From Hymenobacter jeollabukensis (GTDB taxonomy: Bacteria; Bacteroidota; Bacteroidia; Cytophagales; Hymenobacteraceae): a stretch of 64,000 bases of DNA. Of the stretch, positions 17,976 through 25,894 are shown piece after piece. The stretch spans positions 434,001-498,000 of the forward strand of contig NZ_VAJM01000003.1 in the NCBI RefSeq assembly GCF_005771675.1. The letters are read 5' to 3'. Position 1 is the first letter of the stretch. Each line of letters begins with the position of its first letter. Under the pieces are notes generated by a model. It was not told where the DNA came from. It saw only the letters and a program-made list of their open reading frames with translations, and searched no databases. The position numbers and the translations under genes were made by a program.

Positions 17976-19340
17976 CTATTCTTCGACGCTGTAGGCCGAT
18001 AAGTCGGGGAAGGGCGGATGGCCGGGGTATTGCTGCGCGTAGAGCGCACGCAGGCGGCGCGAAATCATGGTGCGCAGTTCGTCGATGTTCTGACGCTCCT
18101 GGGCCGAGATGAAAATGACCGGATCGTGGAGGCGGGCCATGTAGGAAGCCTGCAGCTGCTCCAGGGTGGGGCGCTGCTGCACGTCGTCGGCGTGGTGCAG
18201 GTCCTCGGCGTGGTCGGGCTCCACGTCGTGCAGGTGGGCGGCCGGGTCCACGTCGGTCTGGTACTGGTCGATTTTGTTGAACACCAGGATGGTCGGCTTT
18301 TCGGCCGCGCCGATGTCCTTGAGCGTGTCGTTGACGACCTGAATGTGCTCCTCGAACATGGGGTGCGAAATGTCGACCACGTGCAGCAGCAGGTCGGCTT
18401 CGCGGATTTCGTCCAGCGTCGACTTAAAGCTCTCGATCAGGCGCGTGGGCAGCTTGCGGATAAACCCGACGGTATCGGAGAGCAGGAAGGGCACGTTGTC
18501 GAGCACCACCTTGCGCACCGTCGAGTCGAGGGTGGCGAAGAGCTTGTTTTCGGCAAACACGTCGGCGCGGCTGAGCAGGTTCATCAGCGTGCTCTTGCCC
18601 ACGTTGGTGTAGCCGACGAGGGCCACGCGCAGGGTGCCGGCGCGGGCCTTGCGCTGCACCTGGCTTTGCTTGTCGAACTCCTGCAGTTGGTCTTTCAGCA
18701 GGCTGATCCGGTCGCGCACCACGCGGCGGTCGGTTTCGATTTCCCGTTCGCCCGGGCCGCGCATGCCCACGCCGCCACGCTGCTTGTCCAAGTGGCTCCA
18801 GAGGCCGGTGAGGCGGGGGAGCAGGTACTGGTACTGGGCCAGCTCCACCTGGGTGCGGGAGGTAGCCGTTTTGGCGCGCGAGGCGAAGATGTCGAGGATG
18901 AGCAGGGTGCGGTCGAGGATTTTCACCTTCAACTCGGCTTCCAGGTTGCGCAGCTGCGAGGGCGAGAGGTCGTCGTCGAAGATGACCACGCTGCTGTTGT
19001 GGTGCTGCACGTAGGCGCGGATTTCCTCCAGCTTGCCCGAGCCGACGAAGGTGCGCAGGTCGGGCTTTTCGAGCTTCTGGATAAAGCGCTTGGTGGGCAC
19101 GGTGCCGGCCGTTTCGGTTAGAAAGGCCAGCTCATCGAGGTACTCGGTGGTCAGCGCGTCGTCCTGGCGCTTGTCGGGCACGGCCACCAGCACGGCGGTT
19201 TCCTGCTCGGCGGAGGTTTCGTAGGTGGCGTCTTTGTTGCCCTTGGCCAGAATGCGGCCGGCGCGGCCCTTCACCGTATCGTGGGCGCCGGGGTGGCGGG
19301 TGCTGTTGGTGCGACGTTTGGAAGCGGGGCGGTTTGCCAT
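17976..19340 (-). CDS. hflX: GTPase HflX
   Basis: A 454-residue protein. The HflX N-terminal domain (FVGSGKLEEI, glycine-rich linker QRGGVGMRGPGEREIETDRR) precedes a G domain with G1 GYTNVGKST (243-251), G3 DTVG (289-292) and G4 NKID (355-358). HflX binds the 50S subunit and rescues stalled or heat-damaged ribosomes in other bacteria. Between G4 and the C-terminal part there is a His/Asp/Glu-rich insert (about 365-392, HLHDVEPDHAEDLHHADD) that I do not expect in the family core. The ATG at 19340 begins a basic leader (MANRPASKRR). Downstream of the GNAT/cytochrome fusion gene by about 100 bp. Confidence 0.95.
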   Translation of the reverse strand: MANRPASKRRTNSTRHPGAHDTVKGRAGRILAKGNKDATYETSAEQETAVLVAVPDKRQDDALTTEYLDELAFLTETAGTVPTKRFIQKLEKPDLRTFVGSGKLEEIRAYVQHHNSSVVIFDDDLSPSQLRNLEAELKVKILDRTLLILDIFASRAKTATSRTQVELAQYQYLLPRLTGLWSHLDKQRGGVGMRGPGEREIETDRRVVRDRISLLKDQLQEFDKQSQVQRKARAGTLRVALVGYTNVGKSTLMNLLSRADVFAENKLFATLDSTVRKVVLDNVPFLLSDTVGFIRKLPTRLIESFKSTLDEIREADLLLHVVDISHPMFEEHIQVVNDTLKDIGAAEKPTILVFNKIDQYQTDVDPAAHLHDVEPDHAEDLHHADDVQQRPTLEQLQASYMARLHDPVIFISAQERQNIDELRTMISRRLRALYAQQYPGHPPFPDLSAYSVEE

Positions 19341-19444
19341 GGAATGGTAGTCGGGAGCGGGAAAAAGGGGAAGCTGGGGCTGCCTGTCACATACGGCAAA
19401 AGTAACGCGAGGGTAACGCGCCTACGCCGTAGCCAGGGTCAGGG

Positions 19445-20323
19445 CTATTTCAGCGTGAGGCTGTAGGCGGCCACCTGCTCGATCTGCTCGGGCGTGAGCT
19501 GGCCCTTGAAGGCGGGCATCTTGCCCATGCCGTTCGTGACCATGTATGCCCGGCCCATCTGGTTGAGGTTGCTCTTGGTCAGGTCGTGGGCACCGTTGAG
19601 GCCGCGCTTGCCGTCGGGGCCGTGGCAAAGGGCGCAGTTCTGCTCGAACAGGGCCTGGCCCGCATCGACCAAGCCAACGGCATCGGCGGGCGCGGCGGTC
19701 GGCGGGGCAGTGGCGTTGTCGGCCTCGCCGCCGCAGCTGCCCAGGGCCAGCAGCAGGATCAGGCCGGCGGCCCGTAGCGGCGCGGCCAGTGACACCGGGG
19801 CGGCCACCGGGCGCAGGCGGCCCCACTGCCAGACTTCGCCCCAGTTCGGGTCGAGCACCGGGCCTTCGTAGGCCATACCCGCTTTTTCCAGCACCCGACA
19901 GGAGGCGTTGCGCTGGGGCTGGGTCAGGGCCGTCACGCGGCGTACGGCGGGCTGCGCGAAGGCGTACTGCACCAGGGCCTGGGCCGCTTCGGTGGCCAGT
20001 CCTTGCCCGCGGTAGGCATCAGCCACGCTGTAGCCGAGTTCCACCGCGCCCTGCTCATCGGGGCGGCCCTTGAAGCCCGCCAGCCCGATGAGCCGCTGAT
20101 CGGCCCGGTGCACGAGCAGGTAGATCCACCAGGGCGCCAGGCCCGGGTCGCGGCGCAGGTGCTGGTAGCCGGGGGCCAGGGCTTGCCGGGCTTCCTCCGA
20201 GCCGGGCCAGCCGGCTTCGGCGGCCACGCCCAGCACGGCGGCCAGCACGTGGTGGCCGGCCAGCGCGGCTTCGAAGTGAGCCGGCGTACACGGAATCAGC
20301 TGCAGGCGCGGGGTGGTGAGCAT
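19445..20323 (-). CDS. In-frame fusion of GNAT acetyltransferase and cytochrome c lipoprotein
   Basis: One open frame of 292 codons. Residues 1 to about 172 are a RimJ-type GNAT N-acetyltransferase (TTPRLQLIPCTPAHFEA, GYSVADAYRGQGLATEA for acetyl-CoA binding, LEKAGMAYEG, WGEVWQWGR). Directly after comes a hydrophobic lipoprotein signal (LILLLALGSC, lipobox Cys197), a Pro/Ala linker, and a class I cytochrome c with CALCH at 230-234 and probable distal ligand Met259 (GKMPAF). A cytoplasmic enzyme and a periplasmic haem protein in one chain are topologically odd. In-frame GTG codons at 19807 and 19795 could start a separate lipoprotein of normal design, so this may be two genes joined by loss of the GNAT stop, or a genuine fusion. 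Start at ATG 20323; ATG 20353 is the alternative. Confidence 0.8.
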   Translation of the reverse strand: MLTTPRLQLIPCTPAHFEAALAGHHVLAAVLGVAAEAGWPGSEEARQALAPGYQHLRRDPGLAPWWIYLLVHRADQRLIGLAGFKGRPDEQGAVELGYSVADAYRGQGLATEAAQALVQYAFAQPAVRRVTALTQPQRNASCRVLEKAGMAYEGPVLDPNWGEVWQWGRLRPVAAPVSLAAPLRAAGLILLLALGSCGGEADNATAPPTAAPADAVGLVDAGQALFEQNCALCHGPDGKRGLNGAHDLTKSNLNQMGRAYMVTNGMGKMPAFKGQLTPEQIEQVAAYSLTLK

Positions 20324-20417
20324 GGGGTGAGGGCGGGTGGAACGAAGCAGCAAGGTACGGCCAAACGCGCGGGCCCCGGTCGTCCGGTCTCCATTTGCCT
20401 CGGACTTCGCCCCGCCC

Positions 20418-23033
20418 TTACTGCAGCTGCACCGACTCGATATCTACCTGCAGCGGGCTGCCCATGGCCGGCCCGTCGACCACGATTTGCAGCACCTCCG
20501 CGTCAGCGAGGCGCAGCTGGGCGGGCTGGGTGGCGGGCTGGAAGTGCAGGGGCAGAAAGCCGGGGTAAGGGCGCGGGGTGATAAGCAGCGGGGCTGGCTG
20601 CAGGCGGCTGAGCGGGATGCGCACGGTTTGCCAGTCCGCAGTCAGCGTGAGCGGGGCGGCATAGGCCGCCGCATTCCTGGTGACGAGCAGCACCTGTACC
20701 GCGGCGCCGGGCTGGCTCGTGCGGGCGCGCACCAGCAGCTCTTGGGCGCCGGCCAGCTCCCCGGTGCGGCCCTGCAGCTGATCGGCAAAGTAGGCCCGCA
20801 GGCTCACGGCCGGGGCCGTTTCGGATGTGCTGGCTCCCGTTTTGGGTACCGGCACCACCAGACGCAGGGTCAGTTCGCCCGCAGGCGTGGTCACGTAATC
20901 GGCCCAGCCGGAAAAGGCGTTTTCGGTGCCGCGCACTTCCACCCGGCGCTGGTCGTGGCCGGCGCGGAATAGCGGCAGCGGGCTGCCCGCCGCCACAATG
21001 GGCACTTCCCAGTGCTCCTGGGAGTAGAAGTCCCAGTCGGAGGGCTGGCCCGGCACGGCGCCGGGGAAGGTCAGCGTCGGCAGGCCCTTCGACTTATCCT
21101 GTGGCTTCAGCACCACCCAGTAGCGCAGCAGACCGGGGTACAGCAGTTCGGCGGGCACGGTGGCTTCGGCGGTGAAAATGTTCAGGCGCGTCATGGGCAG
21201 GCGCAGGGTGCGGCCGTAGAAGTGCTGGGCCACTAGTAGCAGGCTGTCCCGTAGCTCCGCGCCGGCCACCTGTACGCGCAGCCGCAACGGCTGGCCCGCC
21301 GTAGTTTGCGGAGGCGGAGTTGCCTGCACCGCCCCCGTACCTATGACGGGCTCTGACAGCAAGAAGTGCCGTGGGGCCACGAACTCGCTCAGGCCAAGCG
21401 CACCCACTTTGGCATCTTGCGTTATCGACTTCTGCGCGTCCTGGTCGCGCACCGCAAGCAGGTAGGTACCCGGCCGCACCCGCAGCTTGCCATCCTGCGC
21501 CCGTTGCTCGGCACGGTTGCCCGTGTCGAGGCCGCGCAGCGTGAACGACGCGCCCAGGTCGGGCAGCTGCACCCGTAGCGGCTGCTCGTTCCATTGAATG
21601 CTGGTCACCACCTTCCGCAACGACGTCTTCTCGAACGGGTCCCGCACCGGCACGGCATCGGGCATGACTTCCAGGCGCCACACGCCGGGGGCCAGCCGGT
21701 CGAGGAAGTAGGCGCCGGTGCCGGCGTACGTGACGACCGGCGAGGAGCCCACACCGGCCAGGTGCCGCAGCTTCGTCGGTTTCTTCGGGGCGGTGCGGGT
21801 GGTGTTGGTGTAGTAGAATTCCTCGTCGGTGTTCATCTCGCTGAGCTGCTCCCGGTAGCTGACGCGGAACGGGCCGAACACCGAATCGGCGGGGTAGCGG
21901 CGAAACTGCTGATTGCGCCGCACCGTGCGAAACACCTTGCCCGCGATGAGCAGGCTGATGGCCTTGCTCGGGGTGTAGGCCAGGTTCAGGTAGTGCGTCT
22001 GGTACTCGGTGTTAAATGGCGCAATGGCCAGCGGGTCGTAGGCAAACTGCGTGGCCCACTGAAACCCGGCCTCCCGGAAGCTGCGGGCCATCATCGGGTA
22101 CATGATGGGCTGCAGCACGTCGGCCGACTCGAACTCGTACACCATCCTGGCCCGGCGCCGGAAGCGCGGGTCGTTGCGGTAGGGGATGGGGTACTGGTCG
22201 ACGTAGGGCAGCAGGTTGCCGCGCAGCTCGTGGCCGCTCACCAGGCCCTGCGGGTACCACTGAAAGGTCAGCCCGTCCACGTTGGCGTCGAGGATGGCCT
22301 CGTGCACGGCGTAGTTTTCGGCGATGTTGTAAAAAATAGGCTTACTGAGGCCGGTAGCCCGCATGGCCCGCACCATGCGGTTGGCAAAGTCCGTCACCTG
22401 TGCTTTGGGCTCGTGGTAGCGCGGCTCGTTGCACACCTCGAAGGCAATGATGTCCGGGTCGTCGCGCAGCAGCAGTTTGGTGTAGGGGTTCTGGTGGTTG
22501 AGGAACTGCGTCAGGTACCGCTCCTGGGCCGCAATGGCGCGCGGGTTCACGTAGGCCTCGGCCTTGGAATAGATGCTGGAAAAGCCGGTGCCCGAGTCCG
22601 GCTCGGGGTAGCCGTTGTTCCAGTAGGCAATGGGCGTCAGAATGGTCTTGATGCCGCGCTGCTTGAGTTCGGCCAGTAGAAAATCGAGCAGCCGCAGGTG
22701 TTCGTTCGGCTGCAGATTGCCCAGGGTATCGGTGATTTCCACGTCCCAGACGTGTACCCGGAAGGCGTCGACGCCCAGCCGGGCCAGGTGGTACACGTCC
22801 TGCCGAATGGCCTGCTCCACATCAGCTCCTACGGCCTGGTGCGCCCGGTAGGCATGGGCAAAAGGCGCGGTATAGTTCACCCCGAACAGGGCTACCTCAC
22901 GCTTGGTATCCTCCCAGCGCAGCACGCCCTGCTTATCGACGAACACGCCCGCCGTTGGTTTTTGTTGGGCCGAAGCCGGGAATGAAAAGCCGCACAGCAG
23001 CGGCAGCAGCAACAGAAAACGCAGAAAATTCAT
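20418..23033 (-). CDS. Secreted GH5-like glycoside hydrolase, large
   Basis: An 871-residue protein with a signal peptide (MNFLRFLLLLPLLCGFSFPASAQ). The N-terminal 400 residues look like a TIM barrel of clan GH-A: FRVHVWDVEITDT (about 91-103), the acid/base signature NEP (E203), and a candidate nucleophile in MVYEFES (E300 or E302). The remaining 450 residues are beta-rich modules that could bind carbohydrate. Clan GH-A enzymes cleave beta-linked polysaccharides, but the substrate cannot be read from sequence. No polysaccharide-utilisation partners (SusC/SusD) are nearby. The start is the only ATG placing the signal peptide at the N terminus. Confidence 0.8.
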   Translation of the reverse strand: MNFLRFLLLLPLLCGFSFPASAQQKPTAGVFVDKQGVLRWEDTKREVALFGVNYTAPFAHAYRAHQAVGADVEQAIRQDVYHLARLGVDAFRVHVWDVEITDTLGNLQPNEHLRLLDFLLAELKQRGIKTILTPIAYWNNGYPEPDSGTGFSSIYSKAEAYVNPRAIAAQERYLTQFLNHQNPYTKLLLRDDPDIIAFEVCNEPRYHEPKAQVTDFANRMVRAMRATGLSKPIFYNIAENYAVHEAILDANVDGLTFQWYPQGLVSGHELRGNLLPYVDQYPIPYRNDPRFRRRARMVYEFESADVLQPIMYPMMARSFREAGFQWATQFAYDPLAIAPFNTEYQTHYLNLAYTPSKAISLLIAGKVFRTVRRNQQFRRYPADSVFGPFRVSYREQLSEMNTDEEFYYTNTTRTAPKKPTKLRHLAGVGSSPVVTYAGTGAYFLDRLAPGVWRLEVMPDAVPVRDPFEKTSLRKVVTSIQWNEQPLRVQLPDLGASFTLRGLDTGNRAEQRAQDGKLRVRPGTYLLAVRDQDAQKSITQDAKVGALGLSEFVAPRHFLLSEPVIGTGAVQATPPPQTTAGQPLRLRVQVAGAELRDSLLLVAQHFYGRTLRLPMTRLNIFTAEATVPAELLYPGLLRYWVVLKPQDKSKGLPTLTFPGAVPGQPSDWDFYSQEHWEVPIVAAGSPLPLFRAGHDQRRVEVRGTENAFSGWADYVTTPAGELTLRLVVPVPKTGASTSETAPAVSLRAYFADQLQGRTGELAGAQELLVRARTSQPGAAVQVLLVTRNAAAYAAPLTLTADWQTVRIPLSRLQPAPLLITPRPYPGFLPLHFQPATQPAQLRLADAEVLQIVVDGPAMGSPLQVDIESVQLQ

Positions 23034-23454
23034 CGATAAGCAAGCCAGAGCTGAACGGGCAACGGGAGCGGTGGGCTAGCGCGGGTCTATGTCCCGCCAG
23101 GAATGCCGGCAGGTTTTGGGGACCGAAGCAGGAGCCGGCGGCAAAGGTACGGCCTGGCTCGTGCGGGGCCTCCGCAACGAGTACGCCGCCCGTGTGGCTC
23201 CAGCGGCAGCGCGCCGCGCCGGGTGGTCACAAATCCTATACTGAGCAAAGGAAGAAAAAGCAGGATGTTTTGCTTAAGTGGCTGTTGGCTAAGCGGTTGG
23301 TTTTTGTGGGGGGGTAAATGCGCCGGGTGCCCGGTGGTGGCCGCGTCACGGGCGCGGGGCGTTCTTCCTGGCGTGCCGGGGCCGGGTGGCCGTGCTTTGC
23401 CGCCCTATGCCGCGCCGGGGCTAGCTTGCCGGCGCACTCATGTTCGCTTAGCTT
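23034..23454. other. 421-bp divergent intergenic region without a recognised gene
   Basis: This gap separates the minus-strand hydrolase from the plus-strand barrel array and must hold promoters for both. Short frames through it have the composition of shadow frames and no recognisable domains. I see no hairpin or repeat of note. Confidence 0.5.
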
Positions 23455-24204
23455 ATGCTCCGTTTCAGTTTCGCCACGCTCTGCCTGGCCGCCTGCGCGC
23501 TGGCCGCCCGGGCCCAGGCGCCTGATACCACGACCACCCATCGGCACGAGTTGGGGCTGACGGCCAGCCCGGTGCTGAACCGGTTTTTCACCCGCAACCG
23601 CGCCCTGCCCGTGGGCCTGCTCTACAAGCGGCGCCTGGGCACCGGTGGCCGCGCCTTGCGCCTGGGCGCGCAGGGCAGCTACCAGCGGCAGCAGCGCGAC
23701 GACCCGTACTGGCCCACCGTCAACGACGACTTCGACTACCGCACCACCCAGCTGGAGCTGAGCGCGGGCCTGGAGTGGGTGCGCCCACTCGGTCGGCGCT
23801 GGGCCGTGGCCGCCGGGGCCGATGTGGGCGCCGGCTACCGCCGCGAGTACCGGTACCGGCTCACCTTCAACACGGGCAACACCGGCATCCGTGACCAGAA
23901 CGGCAACCCCGTGCCTGTGTATGAGGAAGAGGAGTTTACTTTCACTTATCGCACAGCAGTGCTGCGTCCTTTCACTGCCTTACGACTCTATGTCACGCCT
24001 TGGCTCTACACCAGCTTCGAGGCAGCCGTAACGGGCTCTTTTACCCGTTTTCGCACAGACGGCAGCGCCAGAAGAGTACGGACAGACACTAACGAAGCGT
24101 ACATACAGACATATAATGGCAGTCCGCTTTACAGAGAGGATGCCTGGAATTTACGCTTGCAACTTCTCTGTCAGGTGACGGTGCATTACTGCTTCGGCAG
24201 ATAA
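23455..24204 (+). CDS. Tandem outer-membrane barrel protein, copy 1
   Basis: A 249-residue protein: signal peptide (MLRFSFATLCLAACALAARAQ), then about 150 residues almost identical to copies 2 and 3 (from APDTTTTHRHELGLTASPVL to GNPVPVYE), then a divergent tail and a conserved end QVTVHYCFGR. Alternating hydrophobic residues, aromatic girdles (WAVAAGADVGAGYRREYRYR) and an aromatic near the C terminus suggest a small outer-membrane barrel of the OmpW/porin-like kind. Function unknown. The signal peptide differs from that of copies 2 and 3, and homology to them begins exactly at the cleavage region. Base composition drops in the divergent tail (about 23911-24170). Confidence 0.85.
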   Translation: MLRFSFATLCLAACALAARAQAPDTTTTHRHELGLTASPVLNRFFTRNRALPVGLLYKRRLGTGGRALRLGAQGSYQRQQRDDPYWPTVNDDFDYRTTQLELSAGLEWVRPLGRRWAVAAGADVGAGYRREYRYRLTFNTGNTGIRDQNGNPVPVYEEEEFTFTYRTAVLRPFTALRLYVTPWLYTSFEAAVTGSFTRFRTDGSARRVRTDTNEAYIQTYNGSPLYREDAWNLRLQLLCQVTVHYCFGR

Positions 24205-24287
24205 CCTAATCCCGTTTTTCGTCTTATGAAACACGTTCACAAGCTCCTGGCGGGCTTGGCGTGGATTCACTACCGCTTTGCTTGTCG
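24205..24287 (+). repeat. Array spacer 1, holding a relic copy of the downstream gene's start
   Basis: An 83-bp spacer identical to the one at 25041-25123. It starts with the same 21 bases that precede the T9SS gene at 25895 and contains ATGAAACACGTTCACAAGCT from 24226, matching that gene's start with few changes before diverging near 24257. The relic frame reads 21 codons (MKHVHKLLAGLAW...) and stops at TGA 24289-24291, overlapping the ATG of copy 2 as ATGA. Confidence 0.85.
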
Positions 24288-25040
24288 ATGAAGTACTACC
24301 GCGCTCTGTTACCGCTGCTGGCGGGGCTTCCTATCACTTCTGCGCAGGCCCAGGCGCCTGATACCACGACCACCCACCGGCACGAGTTGGGGCTGACGGC
24401 CAGCCCGGTGCTGGACCGGTTTTTCACCCGCAACCGCGCCCTTCCCGTGGGCCTGCTCTACAAGCGGCGCCTGGGCACCGGTGGCCGCGCCTTGCGCCTG
24501 GGCGCGCAGGGCAGCTACCAGCGGCAGCAGCGCGACGACCCGTACTGGCCCACCGTCAACGACGACTTCGACTACCGCACCACCCAGCTGGAGCTGAGCG
24601 CGGGCCTGGAGTGGGTGCGCCCACTCGGTCGGCGCTGGGCCGTGGCCGCCGGGGCCGATGTGGGCGCCGGCTACCGCCGCGAGTACCGGTACCGGCTCAC
24701 CTTCAACACGGGCGACACCGGCATCCGCGACCAGAACGGCAACCCCGTCCCCGTCTACCAAGAAGATCGTTCCACCTTTACCTACCGCACGGCGTTGCTG
24801 CGCCCTTTCGCCTCCGTGCGTTTCTATGTTACGCCCTGGCTCTACGCCAGCCTTGAAACCAGTATTACTGGCTCCTACACTCGGCTTGATGATGTGTTTT
24901 ATTCTAAAAGGGTACGTACTGATACCAATGAAGCATACATCCAGACTATCAATGGAAACCCTTTGACCATAGACTATGACTGGCATTTGCGACTACATCT
25001 CATCCGTCAGGTGACGGTGCATTACTGCTTCGGCAGGTAA
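24288..25040 (+). CDS. Tandem outer-membrane barrel protein, copy 2
   Basis: A 250-residue protein. Signal peptide MKYYRALLPLLAGLPITSAQ. Over bases 24288-24758 I find only two differences from copy 3, both silent (24491 and 24740). From about 24759 to 25004 the sequences diverge strongly, then the last 10 codons match again (QVTVHYCFGR). The upstream frame opens at GTG 24261, but the ATG at 24288 begins a proper signal peptide and overlaps the stop of the relic mini-frame (ATGA), which suggests translational coupling. Predicted outer-membrane barrel; ligand and function unknown. Confidence 0.85.
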   Translation: MKYYRALLPLLAGLPITSAQAQAPDTTTTHRHELGLTASPVLDRFFTRNRALPVGLLYKRRLGTGGRALRLGAQGSYQRQQRDDPYWPTVNDDFDYRTTQLELSAGLEWVRPLGRRWAVAAGADVGAGYRREYRYRLTFNTGDTGIRDQNGNPVPVYQEDRSTFTYRTALLRPFASVRFYVTPWLYASLETSITGSYTRLDDVFYSKRVRTDTNEAYIQTINGNPLTIDYDWHLRLHLIRQVTVHYCFGR

Positions 25041-25123
25041 CCTAATCCCGTTTTTCGTCTTATGAAACACGTTCACAAGCTCCTGGCGGGCTTGGCGTGG
25101 ATTCACTACCGCTTTGCTTGTCG
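25041..25123 (+). repeat. Array spacer 2, identical to spacer 1
   Basis: Identical by eye to 24205-24287. The relic frame runs from ATG 25062 to TGA 25125-25127 and overlaps the ATG of copy 3. Two identical spacers indicate that at least one duplication of the whole spacer plus barrel unit (836 bp) was recent or has been homogenised. Confidence 0.85.
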
Positions 25124-25873
25124 ATGAAGTACTACCGCGCTCTGTTACCGCTGCTGGCGGGGCTTCCTATCACTTCTGCGCAGGCCCAGGCGCCTGATAC
25201 CACGACCACCCACCGGCACGAGTTGGGGCTGACGGCCAGCCCGGTGCTGGACCGGTTTTTCACCCGCAACCGCGCCCTTCCCGTGGGCCTGCTCTACAAG
25301 CGGCGCCTGGGCACCGGTGGCCGCGCCCTGCGCCTGGGCGCGCAGGGCAGCTACCAGCGGCAGCAGCGCGACGACCCGTACTGGCCCACCGTCAACGACG
25401 ACTTCGACTACCGCACCACCCAGCTGGAGCTGAGCGCGGGCCTGGAGTGGGTGCGCCCACTCGGTCGGCGCTGGGCCGTGGCCGCCGGGGCCGATGTGGG
25501 CGCCGGCTACCGCCGCGAGTACCGGTACCGGCTCACCTTCAACACGGGCGACACCGGCATCCGCGACCAGAACGGTAACCCCGTCCCCGTCTACGAGGAA
25601 AGCCGCAACACTTTTACTACGCACTCATTGTTCGTGCGTCCGTTTGCTTCTCTACGCTTCTACTATACAGCTTGGCTTTATATCAGCTCCGAAACCAGTA
25701 TTACCGGCTCCTACGCTAAGCTGCGAATCGATACCGAATCAAAGCGGGTCAGACTAGACACCAATGAAGCGTTTGTTCGATCCTACAGTGACCCTCTGAC
25801 AATAGATTATAGCTATGAACTGCGGCTGCAACTCCTCCGTCAGGTGACGGTGCATTACTGCTTCGGCAGATAA
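25124..25873 (+). CDS. Tandem outer-membrane barrel protein, copy 3
   Basis: A 249-residue protein with the same signal peptide and first 157 residues as copy 2. Its tail (bases about 25595-25837; for example RNTFTTHSLFVRPFASLRFY) differs from both other copies, with lower GC and different codon choice, and ends with the shared QVTVHYCFGR. Predicted small outer-membrane barrel, probably surface-exposed through the variable loops. It is followed after 21 bases by the start of the frameshifted T9SS gene, which is the source of the relic sequences in the spacers. Confidence 0.85.
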   Translation: MKYYRALLPLLAGLPITSAQAQAPDTTTTHRHELGLTASPVLDRFFTRNRALPVGLLYKRRLGTGGRALRLGAQGSYQRQQRDDPYWPTVNDDFDYRTTQLELSAGLEWVRPLGRRWAVAAGADVGAGYRREYRYRLTFNTGDTGIRDQNGNPVPVYEESRNTFTTHSLFVRPFASLRFYYTAWLYISSETSITGSYAKLRIDTESKRVRLDTNEAFVRSYSDPLTIDYSYELRLQLLRQVTVHYCFGR

Positions 25874-25894
25874 CCTAATCCCGTTTTTCGTCTT

